From NCBI RefSeq assembly GCF_041438865.1, contig NZ_CP109450.1, positions 4,547,001 through 4,611,000 of the forward strand: a stretch of DNA of 64,000 nucleotides. Reading direction: 5' to 3'. The notes beneath the pieces are model-generated. The model saw nothing but the letters and a program-made list of their open reading frames with translations, searched no databases and was not told where the DNA came from. Below are positions 1 to 8,421 of this stretch, piece by piece. Every line of letters begins with the position of its first letter. Position 1 is the stretch's first letter. The DNA comes from Streptomyces sp. NBC_01471. Its GTDB lineage: Bacteria > Actinomycetota > Actinomycetes > Streptomycetales > Streptomycetaceae. Both the position numbers and the translations under genes were made by a program.

Positions 1-8
1 TCGGCTGT

Positions 9-40
9 CTGACTACCCGTAAAATCTAACGGTCCGTCAG
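9..40. promoter_or_regulatory. CTGAC-N5-GTCAG operator upstream of the SDR operon
   Basis: Positions 26-40 read CTAACGGTCCGTCAG, one base off the palindrome CTGACGGNCCGTCAG that recurs through the window. A weaker copy, CTGACTACCCGTAAA, lies at 9-23, so two dimer sites may lie 17 bp apart. The operator is 22 bp before the SDR start and would overlap a promoter or the transcript start. The binding protein is inferred to be TetR-type. Confidence 0.65.
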
Positions 41-62
41 AAACCGCGGGAAGGGGCCGGGC

Positions 63-977
63 ATGGGGAACTTCTTGGCAGGCAAAGTCATCGCTGTGAC
101 AGGCGCCGGGCGTGGCATCGGCCGGGCGGTCGCCCTCGCCGCCGCCGCCGAGGGCGCCCGGGTCGTCGTCAACGACTACGGCGTCCCCGTCGAGGGCGGT
201 GAACCGGAGAGCGACGTCGCGGCGGCCGTCGTCAAGGAGATCGTGGCGGCGGGCGGCCAGGCGGTCGCGGTCGCCGACGACATCTCGACGATGGCGGGCG
301 GGCAGCGGATCGTCGATGTCGCCCTGGCGCAGTACGGGCGGATCGACGGCGTCGTCTGCGTCGCCGGGATCCTCCGGGAACGGATGCTCTTCAACATGTC
401 CGAGGAGGAGTGGGACCCGGTGGTCGCCACCCATCTGAAGGGCACCTTCACCGTCTTCCGGGCGGCGTCGGCGGTGATGCGCAAACAGGGCAGCGGCACG
501 CTGATCGGCTTCACCAGCGGCAACCACCAGGGCAGCGTCGCGCAGGCCAACTACAGCGCGGCCAAGGGCGGCATCATCTCGCTGGTGCGCAGCGCCGCGC
601 TCGGCCTCAACAAGTACGGCGTGACGGCCAATGCGGTGGCCCCGGTGGCCAGGACCCGGATGTCCGCGAACGTTCCCATGGAGCTGAAGGAGATCGGCGA
701 GCCGGAGGACGTGGCGGCTCTCGTCACGTACCTCCTCTCCGACCGGGCCCGTCAGGAGAAGATCACCGGCCAGGTGTACACGATCGCCGGCCCGAAGATC
801 GCGGTCTGGGCCCAGCCGAGGGAGCTGCGCGCCGGGTACGCGGAGGGCGCGGCGTGGACACCCGAGCGGATCGCCGACTTCCTGCCGGGGACGGTGGGGG
901 TGGACCCGATGCCGATGCTGGCGCAGTTGGAGGCGATGGCGCGGGCGGCGGCGGCCAAGGAGCGGCCCAATGGATGA
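63..977 (+). CDS. SDR family NAD(P)-dependent oxidoreductase
   Basis: A 304-residue short-chain dehydrogenase/reductase, expected to oxidise or reduce a hydroxyl/keto group of a CoA or lipid intermediate in the cytoplasm. The N-terminal cofactor motif TGAGRGIG starts near residue 14 and the catalytic YxxxK is visible as NYSAAKGG near 163. The protein is longer than a 250-residue classical SDR because of a C-terminal extension, as in peroxisomal multifunctional-type 3-hydroxyacyl-CoA dehydrogenases. A GGAAGGGG ribosome-binding site precedes the ATG. It is first in an operon with the acyl-CoA dehydrogenase and alcohol dehydrogenase, under the operator at 26-40. A role in beta-oxidation-like chemistry is inferred; the substrate is unknown. 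Confidence 0.88.
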   Translation: MGNFLAGKVIAVTGAGRGIGRAVALAAAAEGARVVVNDYGVPVEGGEPESDVAAAVVKEIVAAGGQAVAVADDISTMAGGQRIVDVALAQYGRIDGVVCVAGILRERMLFNMSEEEWDPVVATHLKGTFTVFRAASAVMRKQGSGTLIGFTSGNHQGSVAQANYSAAKGGIISLVRSAALGLNKYGVTANAVAPVARTRMSANVPMELKEIGEPEDVAALVTYLLSDRARQEKITGQVYTIAGPKIAVWAQPRELRAGYAEGAAWTPERIADFLPGTVGVDPMPMLAQLEAMARAAAAKERPNG

Positions 978-1060
978 CGGCCGGGCGCCGGGTCGTGGTG
1001 GCAGCGCGGCCGGTGGGGGCGGGGGCGGCCGGGGCGTCGGCCGCCGGGAGGAGGCGCGGC

Positions 1061-2245
1061 GTGGATTTCTCTCCCGGTCCTGACGACGCCGCGTTCCGGG
1101 CCGAGGCGCGGGACTGGCTGGCGGACCACTTCACCGGCGAGTTCACCACCGCCGAAGCCGCCGGCGGCCCCGGCAGCGAGCACGAGGGCGCCGAACCGCG
1201 CCGGGCCTGGGAGCGGGAGCTGGGCGGCGGCGGGTGGATCGGCATCGGCTGGCAGGGCGACTTCGGCAACCGCCGGGCCACCCTGACCCAGCAGGTCGTC
1301 TGGGCCGAGGAGTACGCGGCGGCCCGCGCCCCCGGCCGGGTCGGCCACATCGGCGAGAACCTCCTCGCGCCCACCCTCATCGCCTTCGGCGACGACGAGC
1401 AGAAGGCCCGCTTCCTGCCGCCGATCGCGCGCGGCGAGGCGCTCTGGTGCCAGGGGTACAGCGAGCCGGGCGCCGGGTCCGACCTGGCGGCGGTGCGTAC
1501 CGCCGCCGAGCGCGACAGCGACGGCGTGTACCACGTCACCGGCCAGAAGATCTGGACCTCACTGGCCCGGGAGGCCGACTGGTGCTTCGTGCTGGCCCGT
1601 ACGGAGCCGGGCACGCGCGGCCACCGCGGGCTGTCCTTCCTGCTGGTGCCGATGGACCAGCCGGGCCGGATCGACGTACGGCCGATCCGGCAGATGTCGG
1701 GCACCAGCGAGTTCAACGAGGTCTTCTTCGACGGCGCGCGGGCCGCGTGCGCCGTCGGCGGCGAGGGCAACGGCTGGCAGGTCGCCATGGGCCTGCTCGC
1801 CCTGGAGCGCGGGGTGTCGACCCTGGTCCAGCAGATCGGCTTCGCACGCGAGTTGAGGGAGGTCGTCGGCGCGGCGGTCGCGTCGGGCGCCACCGCCGAC
1901 CCGGTGCTGCGCGACCGGCTGGTACGCCAGTGGGCCGAGCTGCGCACCATGCGGTGGAACGCGCTGCGCACCCTGGGGCGTACGGACGACACGGGCGCCC
2001 CGAGCGTCGCCAAGCTGCTCTGGGGCGGCTGGCACCAGCGGCTCGGGGAGCTGGCGGTGCAGGTGCGCGGGGCGGGCGGCGCCGTCGGCCCGTCCGACTG
2101 GGCGCCGGTGAGTCCGTACGAACTCGACGCACAGCAGCGGCAGTTCCTCTTCAGCCGGGCCGACACGATCTACGGCGGCTCCGACGAGATCCAGCGCACC
2201 ATCATCGCCGAGCGGGTGCTCGGCCTACCGAGGGAGCCGAGATGA
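1061..2245 (+). CDS. acyl-CoA dehydrogenase (FadE-type)
   Basis: A flavoprotein of about 394 residues expected to introduce an alpha,beta double bond into an acyl-CoA. It shows the family signature YSEPGAGSDLA, the middle-domain strand GQKIWTS and a C-terminal IYGGSDEIQRTIIAERVLG motif. The GTG at 1061 is chosen because a GGAGGAGG ribosome-binding site lies 8-15 bp upstream and homology begins there. An in-frame ATG at 974 overlapping the SDR stop would only add a low-complexity leader. The next gene starts inside its stop (ATGA overlap), so the two are translationally coupled. In steroid-degrading actinobacteria such enzymes often work as FadE pairs; a second one lies at 32040. Confidence 0.88.
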   Translation: MDFSPGPDDAAFRAEARDWLADHFTGEFTTAEAAGGPGSEHEGAEPRRAWERELGGGGWIGIGWQGDFGNRRATLTQQVVWAEEYAAARAPGRVGHIGENLLAPTLIAFGDDEQKARFLPPIARGEALWCQGYSEPGAGSDLAAVRTAAERDSDGVYHVTGQKIWTSLAREADWCFVLARTEPGTRGHRGLSFLLVPMDQPGRIDVRPIRQMSGTSEFNEVFFDGARAACAVGGEGNGWQVAMGLLALERGVSTLVQQIGFARELREVVGAAVASGATADPVLRDRLVRQWAELRTMRWNALRTLGRTDDTGAPSVAKLLWGGWHQRLGELAVQVRGAGGAVGPSDWAPVSPYELDAQQRQFLFSRADTIYGGSDEIQRTIIAERVLGLPREPR

Positions 2246-3291
2246 GGGGTGTCGTCTTCGACGGCAAGCAGGCCCAGGTGGTCGACGACCTGGAGATACG
2301 TGATCCGGGGCCCGGCGAGGTCCTGGTGGACGTCGCGGCGGCCGGTCTCTGCCACAGCGACCTGTCGGTGATCGACGGGACGATCCCGTTCCCCGTGCCG
2401 GTGGTGCTCGGTCACGAGGGCGCAGGTGTGGTCGAGGCGGTGGGGGCGGGGGTGAAGCACGTGGCCGCCGGGGACCATGTGGCGCTCTCCACGCTCGCCA
2501 ACTGCGGGGCGTGCGCGGACTGCGACCGGGGCAGGCCGACGATGTGCCGCAAGGCGATCGGGAGGCCTGGCCGGCCCTTCTCGCGCGGCGGCGATCCGCT
2601 GTACCAGTTCGCGTCCAACTCGGCCTTCGCCGAACGCACCGTCGTCAAGGCGGTCCAGGCCGTGAAGATCCCCGCCGAGATCCCGCTCACCTCGGCGGCC
2701 CTGATCGGGTGCGGGGTGCTGACAGGGGTCGGAGCGGTACTGAACCGGGCCAAGGTCGACCGCGGCGACTCGGTGGTCGTCATCGGCACCGGCGGCATCG
2801 GCCTCAACGTCCTTCAGGGGGCCCGGATCGCGGGGGCCGCGATGATCGTGGCGGTGGACGCGAACCCGGCGAAGGAGGCCGTGGCACGGCAGTTCGGGGC
2901 GACGCACTTCCTCACGTCGGCCGAGGGCGTCCGGGACGTCCTGCCGAAGGGGGCCGACCACGCCTTCGAGTGCGTGGGCCGGGTGGAGCTGATCCGCCAG
3001 GCCGTCGACCTCCTGGACCGCCACGGCCAGGCGATCCTCCTCGGTACCCCGCCCGCGACGGCGGAGGCGTCGTTCCTGGTGTCGTCGCTGTTCCTGGACA
3101 AGTCCATCCTGGGCTGCCGGTACGGGGCTTCGCGCCCCCAGCGGGACATTCCGCTGTACGCGGGGCTGTACGCGCGGGGGGCGCTGCTGCTGGACGAACT
3201 GGTGACGCGGACGTATCCGGTGGAGGACTTCGCCGGGGCGGTGGCCGACGCGGAAGGGGGGAAGGTGGCGCGGGGGGTGCTGACGTTCTGA
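2242..3291 (+). CDS. zinc-dependent alcohol dehydrogenase (MDR family)
   Basis: A 349-residue medium-chain dehydrogenase that interconverts an alcohol and aldehyde/ketone with NAD(P). The catalytic zinc ligands are visible in GLCHSD (about residue 36) and GHEGAG (about 59). The structural-zinc lobe carries four cysteines in CGACADCDRGRPTMC. The Rossmann motif GTGGIG lies near residue 176. It is third in the SDR/FadE operon with an ATGA overlap. It presumably oxidises an alcohol generated in the same pathway; class III and NDMA-dependent alcohol dehydrogenases are the nearest relatives by eye. Transcription converges with the MFS gene downstream. Confidence 0.87.
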   Translation: MRGVVFDGKQAQVVDDLEIRDPGPGEVLVDVAAAGLCHSDLSVIDGTIPFPVPVVLGHEGAGVVEAVGAGVKHVAAGDHVALSTLANCGACADCDRGRPTMCRKAIGRPGRPFSRGGDPLYQFASNSAFAERTVVKAVQAVKIPAEIPLTSAALIGCGVLTGVGAVLNRAKVDRGDSVVVIGTGGIGLNVLQGARIAGAAMIVAVDANPAKEAVARQFGATHFLTSAEGVRDVLPKGADHAFECVGRVELIRQAVDLLDRHGQAILLGTPPATAEASFLVSSLFLDKSILGCRYGASRPQRDIPLYAGLYARGALLLDELVTRTYPVEDFAGAVADAEGGKVARGVLTF

Positions 3292-3349
3292 GCGGTCCCG
3301 CGCCGTTCCACGGGGCCCCGCCGCACCCCTCCACGGGGCCCAGCCCCCG

Positions 3350-3376
3350 GCCCCGCTCCTCAATCGCCGGAGGGGC
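3350..3376. terminator. imperfect hairpin at the convergent 3' ends
   Basis: GCCCC-CTCC pairs with GGAGGGGC around AATCGCC, forming a GC-rich stem between two convergent genes. The minus-strand reading, CCGGCGATTGAGGAGC, resembles a dispersed Streptomyces 3'-end element, and the MFS stop codon lies inside it. Just upstream, CCACGGGGCCC is repeated twice. A bidirectional terminator role is inferred. Confidence 0.4.
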
Positions 3377-4889
3377 CGGGCGCGGGCGCGGCGCGCAGCG
3401 ACCGTACCTGGGGTGACAGCAGCGCCCCGCACGTGGCCAGGACCGTGAGCACCGCGCACCCGGTCAGCGCGGCCCTGGTTCCCACGACCGCCGCGATCGG
3501 CCCCGCCACCAGCAGTCCCAGCGGCGCCAGCGCGAGGGAGCCGAACCAGTCGTAGGAGCTGACCCGGGACAGCACCGCCTCGGGGATCTCCCGCTGCATC
3601 GTGGTCTCCCACAGCGCGCCGAACACGTCGCTGGACAGGCCCGAGCAGAACATGGCCAGACAGATCACCCAGACCGGCACGTGCGCGGCGAGCAGCGCCA
3701 TCGGCACCGCCATCGGGAAGACCGCGAGGACCGCGACCAGGATGGGGCGGCGCACCCGGAGCCGTACGGCGAAGGACGCCCCCGCGACCGTGCCCACCGC
3801 CTGTGCGGCGACGATCGCGGACCAGGCACCCGCACCGCCGAGGTGCGCCTCCGCCTCCAACGGCCCGAGGACCCCGGCTGTCGAGGAGGTCGCTGCCACC
3901 ATGACGGCGGCCTGGCAGACCACGACCCACAGCCACTGCCGGGAGACGAACTCCTTCCAGCCGTCCCGGAGATCGGCCCAGCCGGAGGACGCGGCCCGCA
4001 CGGCCGTCGTCAGCCGCAGCCCCCGGACCAGCCCGGCGCTCACCACGAAGGACGCGGCGTTCAGGGCGAGCGCCCAGCCGGCGCCGAACTGTGCGACGGT
4101 CACGCCGGACAGGGCCAGCCCGAGCACCATCGAACCGTTCATGCCGACCCGCAGCAGGGCGTTGGCCTGCTGGAGCTGTGCGGTGGGGACGATCTGCGGG
4201 ACGACCCCGGACATCGCCGGGGCGAACAGCGCGCTTGCCGTGCCCGCCACCACCGCCAGCAGGCACATCGCGGTCAGCGGGGCGTGCCCGGTGAGCGTCA
4301 TCGCGGCGAGTCCGGCGTAGGCGGCGGCCCCCAGGCAGTCCGAGATCATCATCAGCCGGGAGCGGGACATCCGGTCCGCGATCACCCCGCCGACCAGGAT
4401 GAGGGCCAGCTGCGGCAGCGCCTGGCAGGCCAGCACCAGTGACAGCCGTCCGGGGGTGGCCCCCGGCAGCGCGAGCACCGCGAACGCCAGCGCCACCCGG
4501 GCGAAGGCGCTACCCAGGACGGAGATGGTCCGCGCGGACGCGAGCAGCACGAACCGCCTGTCCCGCCAGACCGACGGCAGCGCCGGGGCGACGGCCGCCC
4601 CGGCCCCGAGAGCCCCGGAGTCGGCAGCCCCGGAGTCGGCAGCCCCTGACCCGCCGGCGCCGGCCCCGGCCGCCCCGGCCCCCGCGAGCCCGCCACCAGG
4701 AGCCGAGCCCGCCGGGACGTCCGCAGGAGGGCCGGCCGGAGTGCCCATGGGGACGTCCACAGGGGCGTCCACGGGTGCGTTCGTCCGGATGTCCGCAGGG
4801 GGGGTCACAGGGGGGTCCGCGGAGATGCCGGTCGTCGGGCCCGCAGCTGCGGCCGCGGTCGTTTTCGAAGCGTCGGGAGGGAGTGCCAT
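3360..4889 (-). CDS. MFS transporter with long Ala/Pro/Gly N-terminal tail
   Basis: A 509-residue major facilitator with roughly twelve hydrophobic segments after residue 110, probably a drug or metabolite exporter (DHA-like, similar to enterobactin-exporter-like proteins). The first 105 residues are a Pro/Ala/Gly-rich tail encoded in part by short tandem repeats such as AADSG. The start at 4889 is kept because AAGGTGA lies 5 bp before the ATG. A shorter start nearer VWRDRRFVLL cannot be excluded. It is divergent from phoD and convergent with the alcohol dehydrogenase. No substrate can be read from the sequence. Confidence 0.8.
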   Translation of the reverse strand: MALPPDASKTTAAAAAGPTTGISADPPVTPPADIRTNAPVDAPVDVPMGTPAGPPADVPAGSAPGGGLAGAGAAGAGAGGSGAADSGAADSGALGAGAAVAPALPSVWRDRRFVLLASARTISVLGSAFARVALAFAVLALPGATPGRLSLVLACQALPQLALILVGGVIADRMSRSRLMMISDCLGAAAYAGLAAMTLTGHAPLTAMCLLAVVAGTASALFAPAMSGVVPQIVPTAQLQQANALLRVGMNGSMVLGLALSGVTVAQFGAGWALALNAASFVVSAGLVRGLRLTTAVRAASSGWADLRDGWKEFVSRQWLWVVVCQAAVMVAATSSTAGVLGPLEAEAHLGGAGAWSAIVAAQAVGTVAGASFAVRLRVRRPILVAVLAVFPMAVPMALLAAHVPVWVICLAMFCSGLSSDVFGALWETTMQREIPEAVLSRVSSYDWFGSLALAPLGLLVAGPIAAVVGTRAALTGCAVLTVLATCGALLSPQVRSLRAAPAPGPSGD

Positions 4890-5185
4890 GGGCGGTCACC
4901 TTATGAGAGCGGGGCGGCCGGGCCGCCTCTTCCGGCCCCCCATTCGGGCCAACTTTCCGGCTCGTACGGAGCAGTCGTGATCCAGCCGGAATTCCGCTTG
5001 CCGCCGCCGCCCGGGTCTCGTATAAGCCAGGCGCCCCAAGGGCTTTCGCGTGATCCGGCGCCGGCGGTCCGACGCTTCCGGGAACTGTCATGCGCACGAT
5101 GCGTGGCGTTCAGCCCCTCGGCCACCTCGTCCTGTGAATCTCAAGCGCGACAAGAGACCCCACAGGAGCCAGGGAGTCAATCCGT
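4890..5185. promoter_or_regulatory. divergent MFS/phoD intergenic region
   Basis: This 296-bp stretch without a gene separates two divergent starts, so it must hold both promoters. The phoD ribosome-binding site AGGAG/AGGGAG is at 5164-5176. A GTTCAGC at 5108 followed 12 bp on by GGCCACC is only a loose match to the 11-bp-spaced GTTCACC repeats of Streptomyces PHO boxes. No clear -10/-35 was seen. Confidence 0.35.
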
Positions 5186-6787
5186 ATGTCCGCAGACGAC
5201 GCAGCACGCTCCGCTCTCACCGGCCGCCGCAGGTTCCTCGCAGGATCGGCCGCCGCGCTCGGCGCCGCCGCGACCGCGCAGCTGCCGTTCTCCGGCAGCG
5301 CTTCCGCCGCAACGCCCGGTGCCGCCCCCGCCACCGGATCCGCCGCGGCCCCGAAACTTCCTGACGGGTTGTTCAGACTCGGTGTCGGATCGGGCGATCC
5401 GCTGCCGGACGCGGTCGTGCTGTGGACCCGGCTCGCGCCCGACCCGATGAACGGCGGCGGCATGCCCGCCGTCCCCGTCACCGTCGAGTGGCAGGTCGCC
5501 GACGACGCGAAGTTCACCAAGATCGTCCGGAGCGGCACCGAACAGGCCGTGCCCGGGCTGGCCCACAGCGTGCACGCCGACGCCAAGGGTCTCCGGCCCG
5601 GCCGCCAGTACTGGTACCGCTTCCGCTGCGACGGCCAGATCTCGGCCGTCGGCCGCACCCACACCGCGCCGTCCCCGCTCTCGGCCGGCGGCAGCCTCCG
5701 TATCGCGCTCGCCTCCTGCCAGAACTGGCAGCACGGCTACTTCACGCCGTACGCCGACATGCGCGCGCAGGACCCGGACCTGGTCCTCTTCGTCGGCGAC
5801 TACATCTACGAGTCCGCCCCGGCGGCCGGCTCCGTACGGCTCCACACCGGCAAGGGCGAGCCCTACACCCTGGACGAGTACCGGAACCGCTACGCCCAGT
5901 ACCGCACCGACCCCGACCTCCAGGCCATGCAGGCGTACGCGCCCTGGGTGGTGACCTTCGACGACCACGAGGTCGACAACGACTTCGCGGGCGAGGTGCC
6001 GCAGGACCCGGCGAAGCAGTCGCACGACGCGTTCGTCGCCCGGCTCACCGCCGCGTACCAGGCGTACTACGAGCACATGCCGGTCCGGGCCACGGCGGTG
6101 CCGAACGGCCCGCACATCCAGATGTACCGGCGCTTCGACTACGGCAGGCTCGTCCGGCTGAACGTCCTGGACACCCGCCAGTTCCGCACCGACCAGGCCG
6201 CGACCCAGGCGGGCGCCGAGGACCCGTCCCGCACCATGCTGGGCGCGGTCCAGAAGGACTGGCTGCTGAAGGGGCTGACCCGGTCACCGGCCCGCTGGAA
6301 CGTCATCGCCTCCCAGATCATGATGGCCGAAACCGATCTGATGCCCGGCAAGGGCAAGCTCTGGTACTACGACGCGTGGGACGGCTACCAGGTCGAACGG
6401 AACGCGCTGATGCGGCAGTTCCAGTCGGTGCGCAACCCGCTGGTGCTCTCCGGCGACCGCCATCTGACGATGATCAGTGACCTGAAGAAGGACTTCGCCG
6501 ACCCGAAGTCCGCCGTGGTCGGGGCGGAGTTCGTGGGGACGTCGATCTCCAGCAGCGGCGACCAGGACCAGACCGTGTTCCACCAGCAGTGGGACCCGCT
6601 GAAGGCGGACAACCCGCACTGGAAGGTCATCGACGCCCACCGCGGCTACCACCTCTTCGACATCGGGGAGTCGTCGGTGGACGCCCAGGTGCGGGTGGTG
6701 GACACGGTCCTCAGCAAGAAGGCGAAGGCCAGCACGCTCGCCCGGCTCCAGGTGCGGTCGGACCGGCCGGGCGTGCAGGTGGTGTGA
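5186..6787 (+). CDS. phoD: alkaline phosphatase D (PhoD), Tat-exported
   Basis: A 533-residue secreted phosphodi-/monoesterase releasing phosphate outside the cell. The N terminus carries a twin-arginine signal (TGRRRFLAGSAAALG, then a hydrophobic stretch and an Ala-rich cleavage site near residue 45). A PhoD N-terminal beta domain follows (GVGSGDPLPDAVVLWTRL). Metal-ligand motifs are FVGDYIYE, FDDHEVDND and VLSGDRH. PhoD enzymes use Fe3+/Ca2+ centres. In Streptomyces such genes are usually PhoP-controlled, but no convincing PHO box is seen here. The gene is monocistronic, followed directly by a hairpin. Confidence 0.92.
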   Translation: MSADDAARSALTGRRRFLAGSAAALGAAATAQLPFSGSASAATPGAAPATGSAAAPKLPDGLFRLGVGSGDPLPDAVVLWTRLAPDPMNGGGMPAVPVTVEWQVADDAKFTKIVRSGTEQAVPGLAHSVHADAKGLRPGRQYWYRFRCDGQISAVGRTHTAPSPLSAGGSLRIALASCQNWQHGYFTPYADMRAQDPDLVLFVGDYIYESAPAAGSVRLHTGKGEPYTLDEYRNRYAQYRTDPDLQAMQAYAPWVVTFDDHEVDNDFAGEVPQDPAKQSHDAFVARLTAAYQAYYEHMPVRATAVPNGPHIQMYRRFDYGRLVRLNVLDTRQFRTDQAATQAGAEDPSRTMLGAVQKDWLLKGLTRSPARWNVIASQIMMAETDLMPGKGKLWYYDAWDGYQVERNALMRQFQSVRNPLVLSGDRHLTMISDLKKDFADPKSAVVGAEFVGTSISSSGDQDQTVFHQQWDPLKADNPHWKVIDAHRGYHLFDIGESSVDAQVRVVDTVLSKKAKASTLARLQVRSDRPGVQVV

Positions 6788-6818
6788 GGCGCCCCGCGCG
6801 CCGGCCGGGCGGGGCGCC
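6788..6818 (+). terminator. hairpin directly after phoD
   Basis: GGCGCCCCGC (6788-6797) pairs perfectly with GCGGGGCGCC (6809-6818) around an 11-nt loop, starting one base after the phoD stop. The remaining 200 bp to the next gene holds no ORF. Confidence 0.6.
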
Positions 6819-7021
6819 GGGGGGCGCCCGGCCCGGCCGGCACGTCACACCGTGGCCCTCGTCCGGAACGTACGCCGGTAGACGGTCGCGTACGGACATC
6901 GGCTCCTGCCCGGCCATGTCCCGCAGCCGGCGCGGTTCGTGGGGCCGGGACCGGGACCGTGGGTGTGTCCGGCGAGACGGGCCTGGTGGTCCAGACCTGT
7001 CCTTGATATGCATCAGACACT

Positions 7022-8338
7022 GTGACTGACAAGCACCCGACCGACCAGGTCATTCCCCGCGCGATCACCGCCCCGCCCACTGCGGCCACCCCGACCGTCC
7101 CACTCGTCCCGGCTGCCCCGGTGGCTTCGGTGAGTGAGCCGCTCGCCCTCTGGAACCGTAACTTCCGCTTCTTCTTCACCGCTCGCACCGTCGCCCGCTT
7201 CGGTGACGGCATGGTCCCGGTCGCCCTGGCCGCCGGCCTCCTCGACACCGGCCATGGCGCCTCGTCGGTCAGCTTCGCCCTCGGTGCCTGGATGGTGTGC
7301 TTCGCGGGCTTCGTGATCGTGGGCGGCGTGCTGGCCGACCGGTTCACGCCGCGCCGGATGATGGTGCTCGCCGACGCGATGCGGCTGGTGGCGACCACCG
7401 TGCTGGCCGTCGTCTTCGTGGCGGGCGCGCCGCCGCTCTGGCTGGTGTACGGGCTGAGCGCGGTCAACGGCCTGGGCGCCGCGCTCTTCCAGCCGGGCGT
7501 CGCGAGCATGCTGCCCAAAGTGGTGCCCGACGTGCAGCGCGGCAACGCGCTGCTGCGGGTCGCCGAGTCGCTGACGACGATGGCGGGCCCGGCGGCGGCC
7601 GGCGCCCTGGCCGGAGTGGGCGGTCCCGGCACCGTCTTCGGTGTGAACGCGGCGACCTTCGCGGTCAGCGGCGCCTGTCTCTTCCTCATCCGGATGGCGC
7701 CGATGGCCCGCACGCACGGCGAGACGCTTGTCGCGGAAATCGTAGGCGGCTGGCGGGAGTTCAAGGCGCGCAACTGGCTCTGGGGTGTCATCGCGGTCTG
7801 GACCGTGTACGGGGTGACGGTCCTCGGGCCGCTGACGCCGCTGGAAGCGGTCGTGGTCACCGAGCGGCACAGCTCGGCGGTGTACGGCCTGATGATGACG
7901 GTCAACGGCGCGGGCAACGCGGTCGGCGGCCTGATCGCCATGCGCGCCCGGCCCCGCCGCCCGCTCTTCGCGGGCACCTTCGCGCTGTTCGGGGTGATCG
8001 CCAACCTGCTGGTGCTGGCGTACGACGTACCGCTCGCGCTGCTGTCGGCAGGCTTCTTCGTCGGCGGGGTGGCGTTCGCGTTCTGGCTGGTCATGTGGTC
8101 GACGACGGTCCAGACGCACGTACCGACCGAGGCGCTCAACCGGCTGCACGCGTACGACGTGGCCGGTTCGCTGATCATGCTCGCGGTGGGGCGGGCGCTG
8201 GCCGGCCCGGTCGCCGACGCGGTCGGGATGAAGCGGGTGCTGGTGACCGGGATGGTGATCAACGTACTGGTGTGCGCGGTGCTGTTCGCGGTACCGGCGA
8301 TCAGGGGGCTGCGACGCACGGGGGAGCTGACGGAGTAG
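7022..8338 (+). CDS. MFS transporter
   Basis: A 438-residue, 12-segment membrane transporter closely similar in layout to the one at 3360-4889: WNRNFRFFFTARTVARFGDG at the first helix, then GGVLADRFTPRR between helices 2 and 3. The GTG at 7022 has no ribosome-binding site but sits a few bases after TGATATGCATC, so a leaderless transcript is possible. A start near the SEPLALW segment is the alternative. Efflux of a small molecule is inferred from the family; the substrate is unknown. Confidence 0.82.
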   Translation: MTDKHPTDQVIPRAITAPPTAATPTVPLVPAAPVASVSEPLALWNRNFRFFFTARTVARFGDGMVPVALAAGLLDTGHGASSVSFALGAWMVCFAGFVIVGGVLADRFTPRRMMVLADAMRLVATTVLAVVFVAGAPPLWLVYGLSAVNGLGAALFQPGVASMLPKVVPDVQRGNALLRVAESLTTMAGPAAAGALAGVGGPGTVFGVNAATFAVSGACLFLIRMAPMARTHGETLVAEIVGGWREFKARNWLWGVIAVWTVYGVTVLGPLTPLEAVVVTERHSSAVYGLMMTVNGAGNAVGGLIAMRARPRRPLFAGTFALFGVIANLLVLAYDVPLALLSAGFFVGGVAFAFWLVMWSTTVQTHVPTEALNRLHAYDVAGSLIMLAVGRALAGPVADAVGMKRVLVTGMVINVLVCAVLFAVPAIRGLRRTGELTE

Positions 8339-8364
8339 CGGCGGCCGGCGTGGCCCGATCGTAT

Positions 8365-8380
8365 CGGAGGCTGTCCTCCG
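8365..8380. other. hairpin between two MFS genes
   Basis: CGGAGG-CTGT-CCTCCG forms a 6-bp stem with a 4-nt loop, flanked by TGGCCC and GGGCCA that could extend it imperfectly. It lies 26 bp after one MFS stop and 42 bp before the next MFS start. It could be a weak terminator or an operator. Confidence 0.35.
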
Positions 8381-8421
8381 GGCCACTCGTACCGAGGTTC
8401 CCGCCCGGCGATGCTGAGCGC

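Noticed and set aside
2170..4266. A 698-residue minus-strand frame
   Set aside because: It runs across the alcohol dehydrogenase and part of the MFS gene without domain homology, so it is a shadow ORF.
5108..5126. Possible PHO box before phoD
   Set aside because: GTTCAGC and GGCCACC are 12 bp apart and match GTTCACC poorly; kept only as a note in the intergenic entry.
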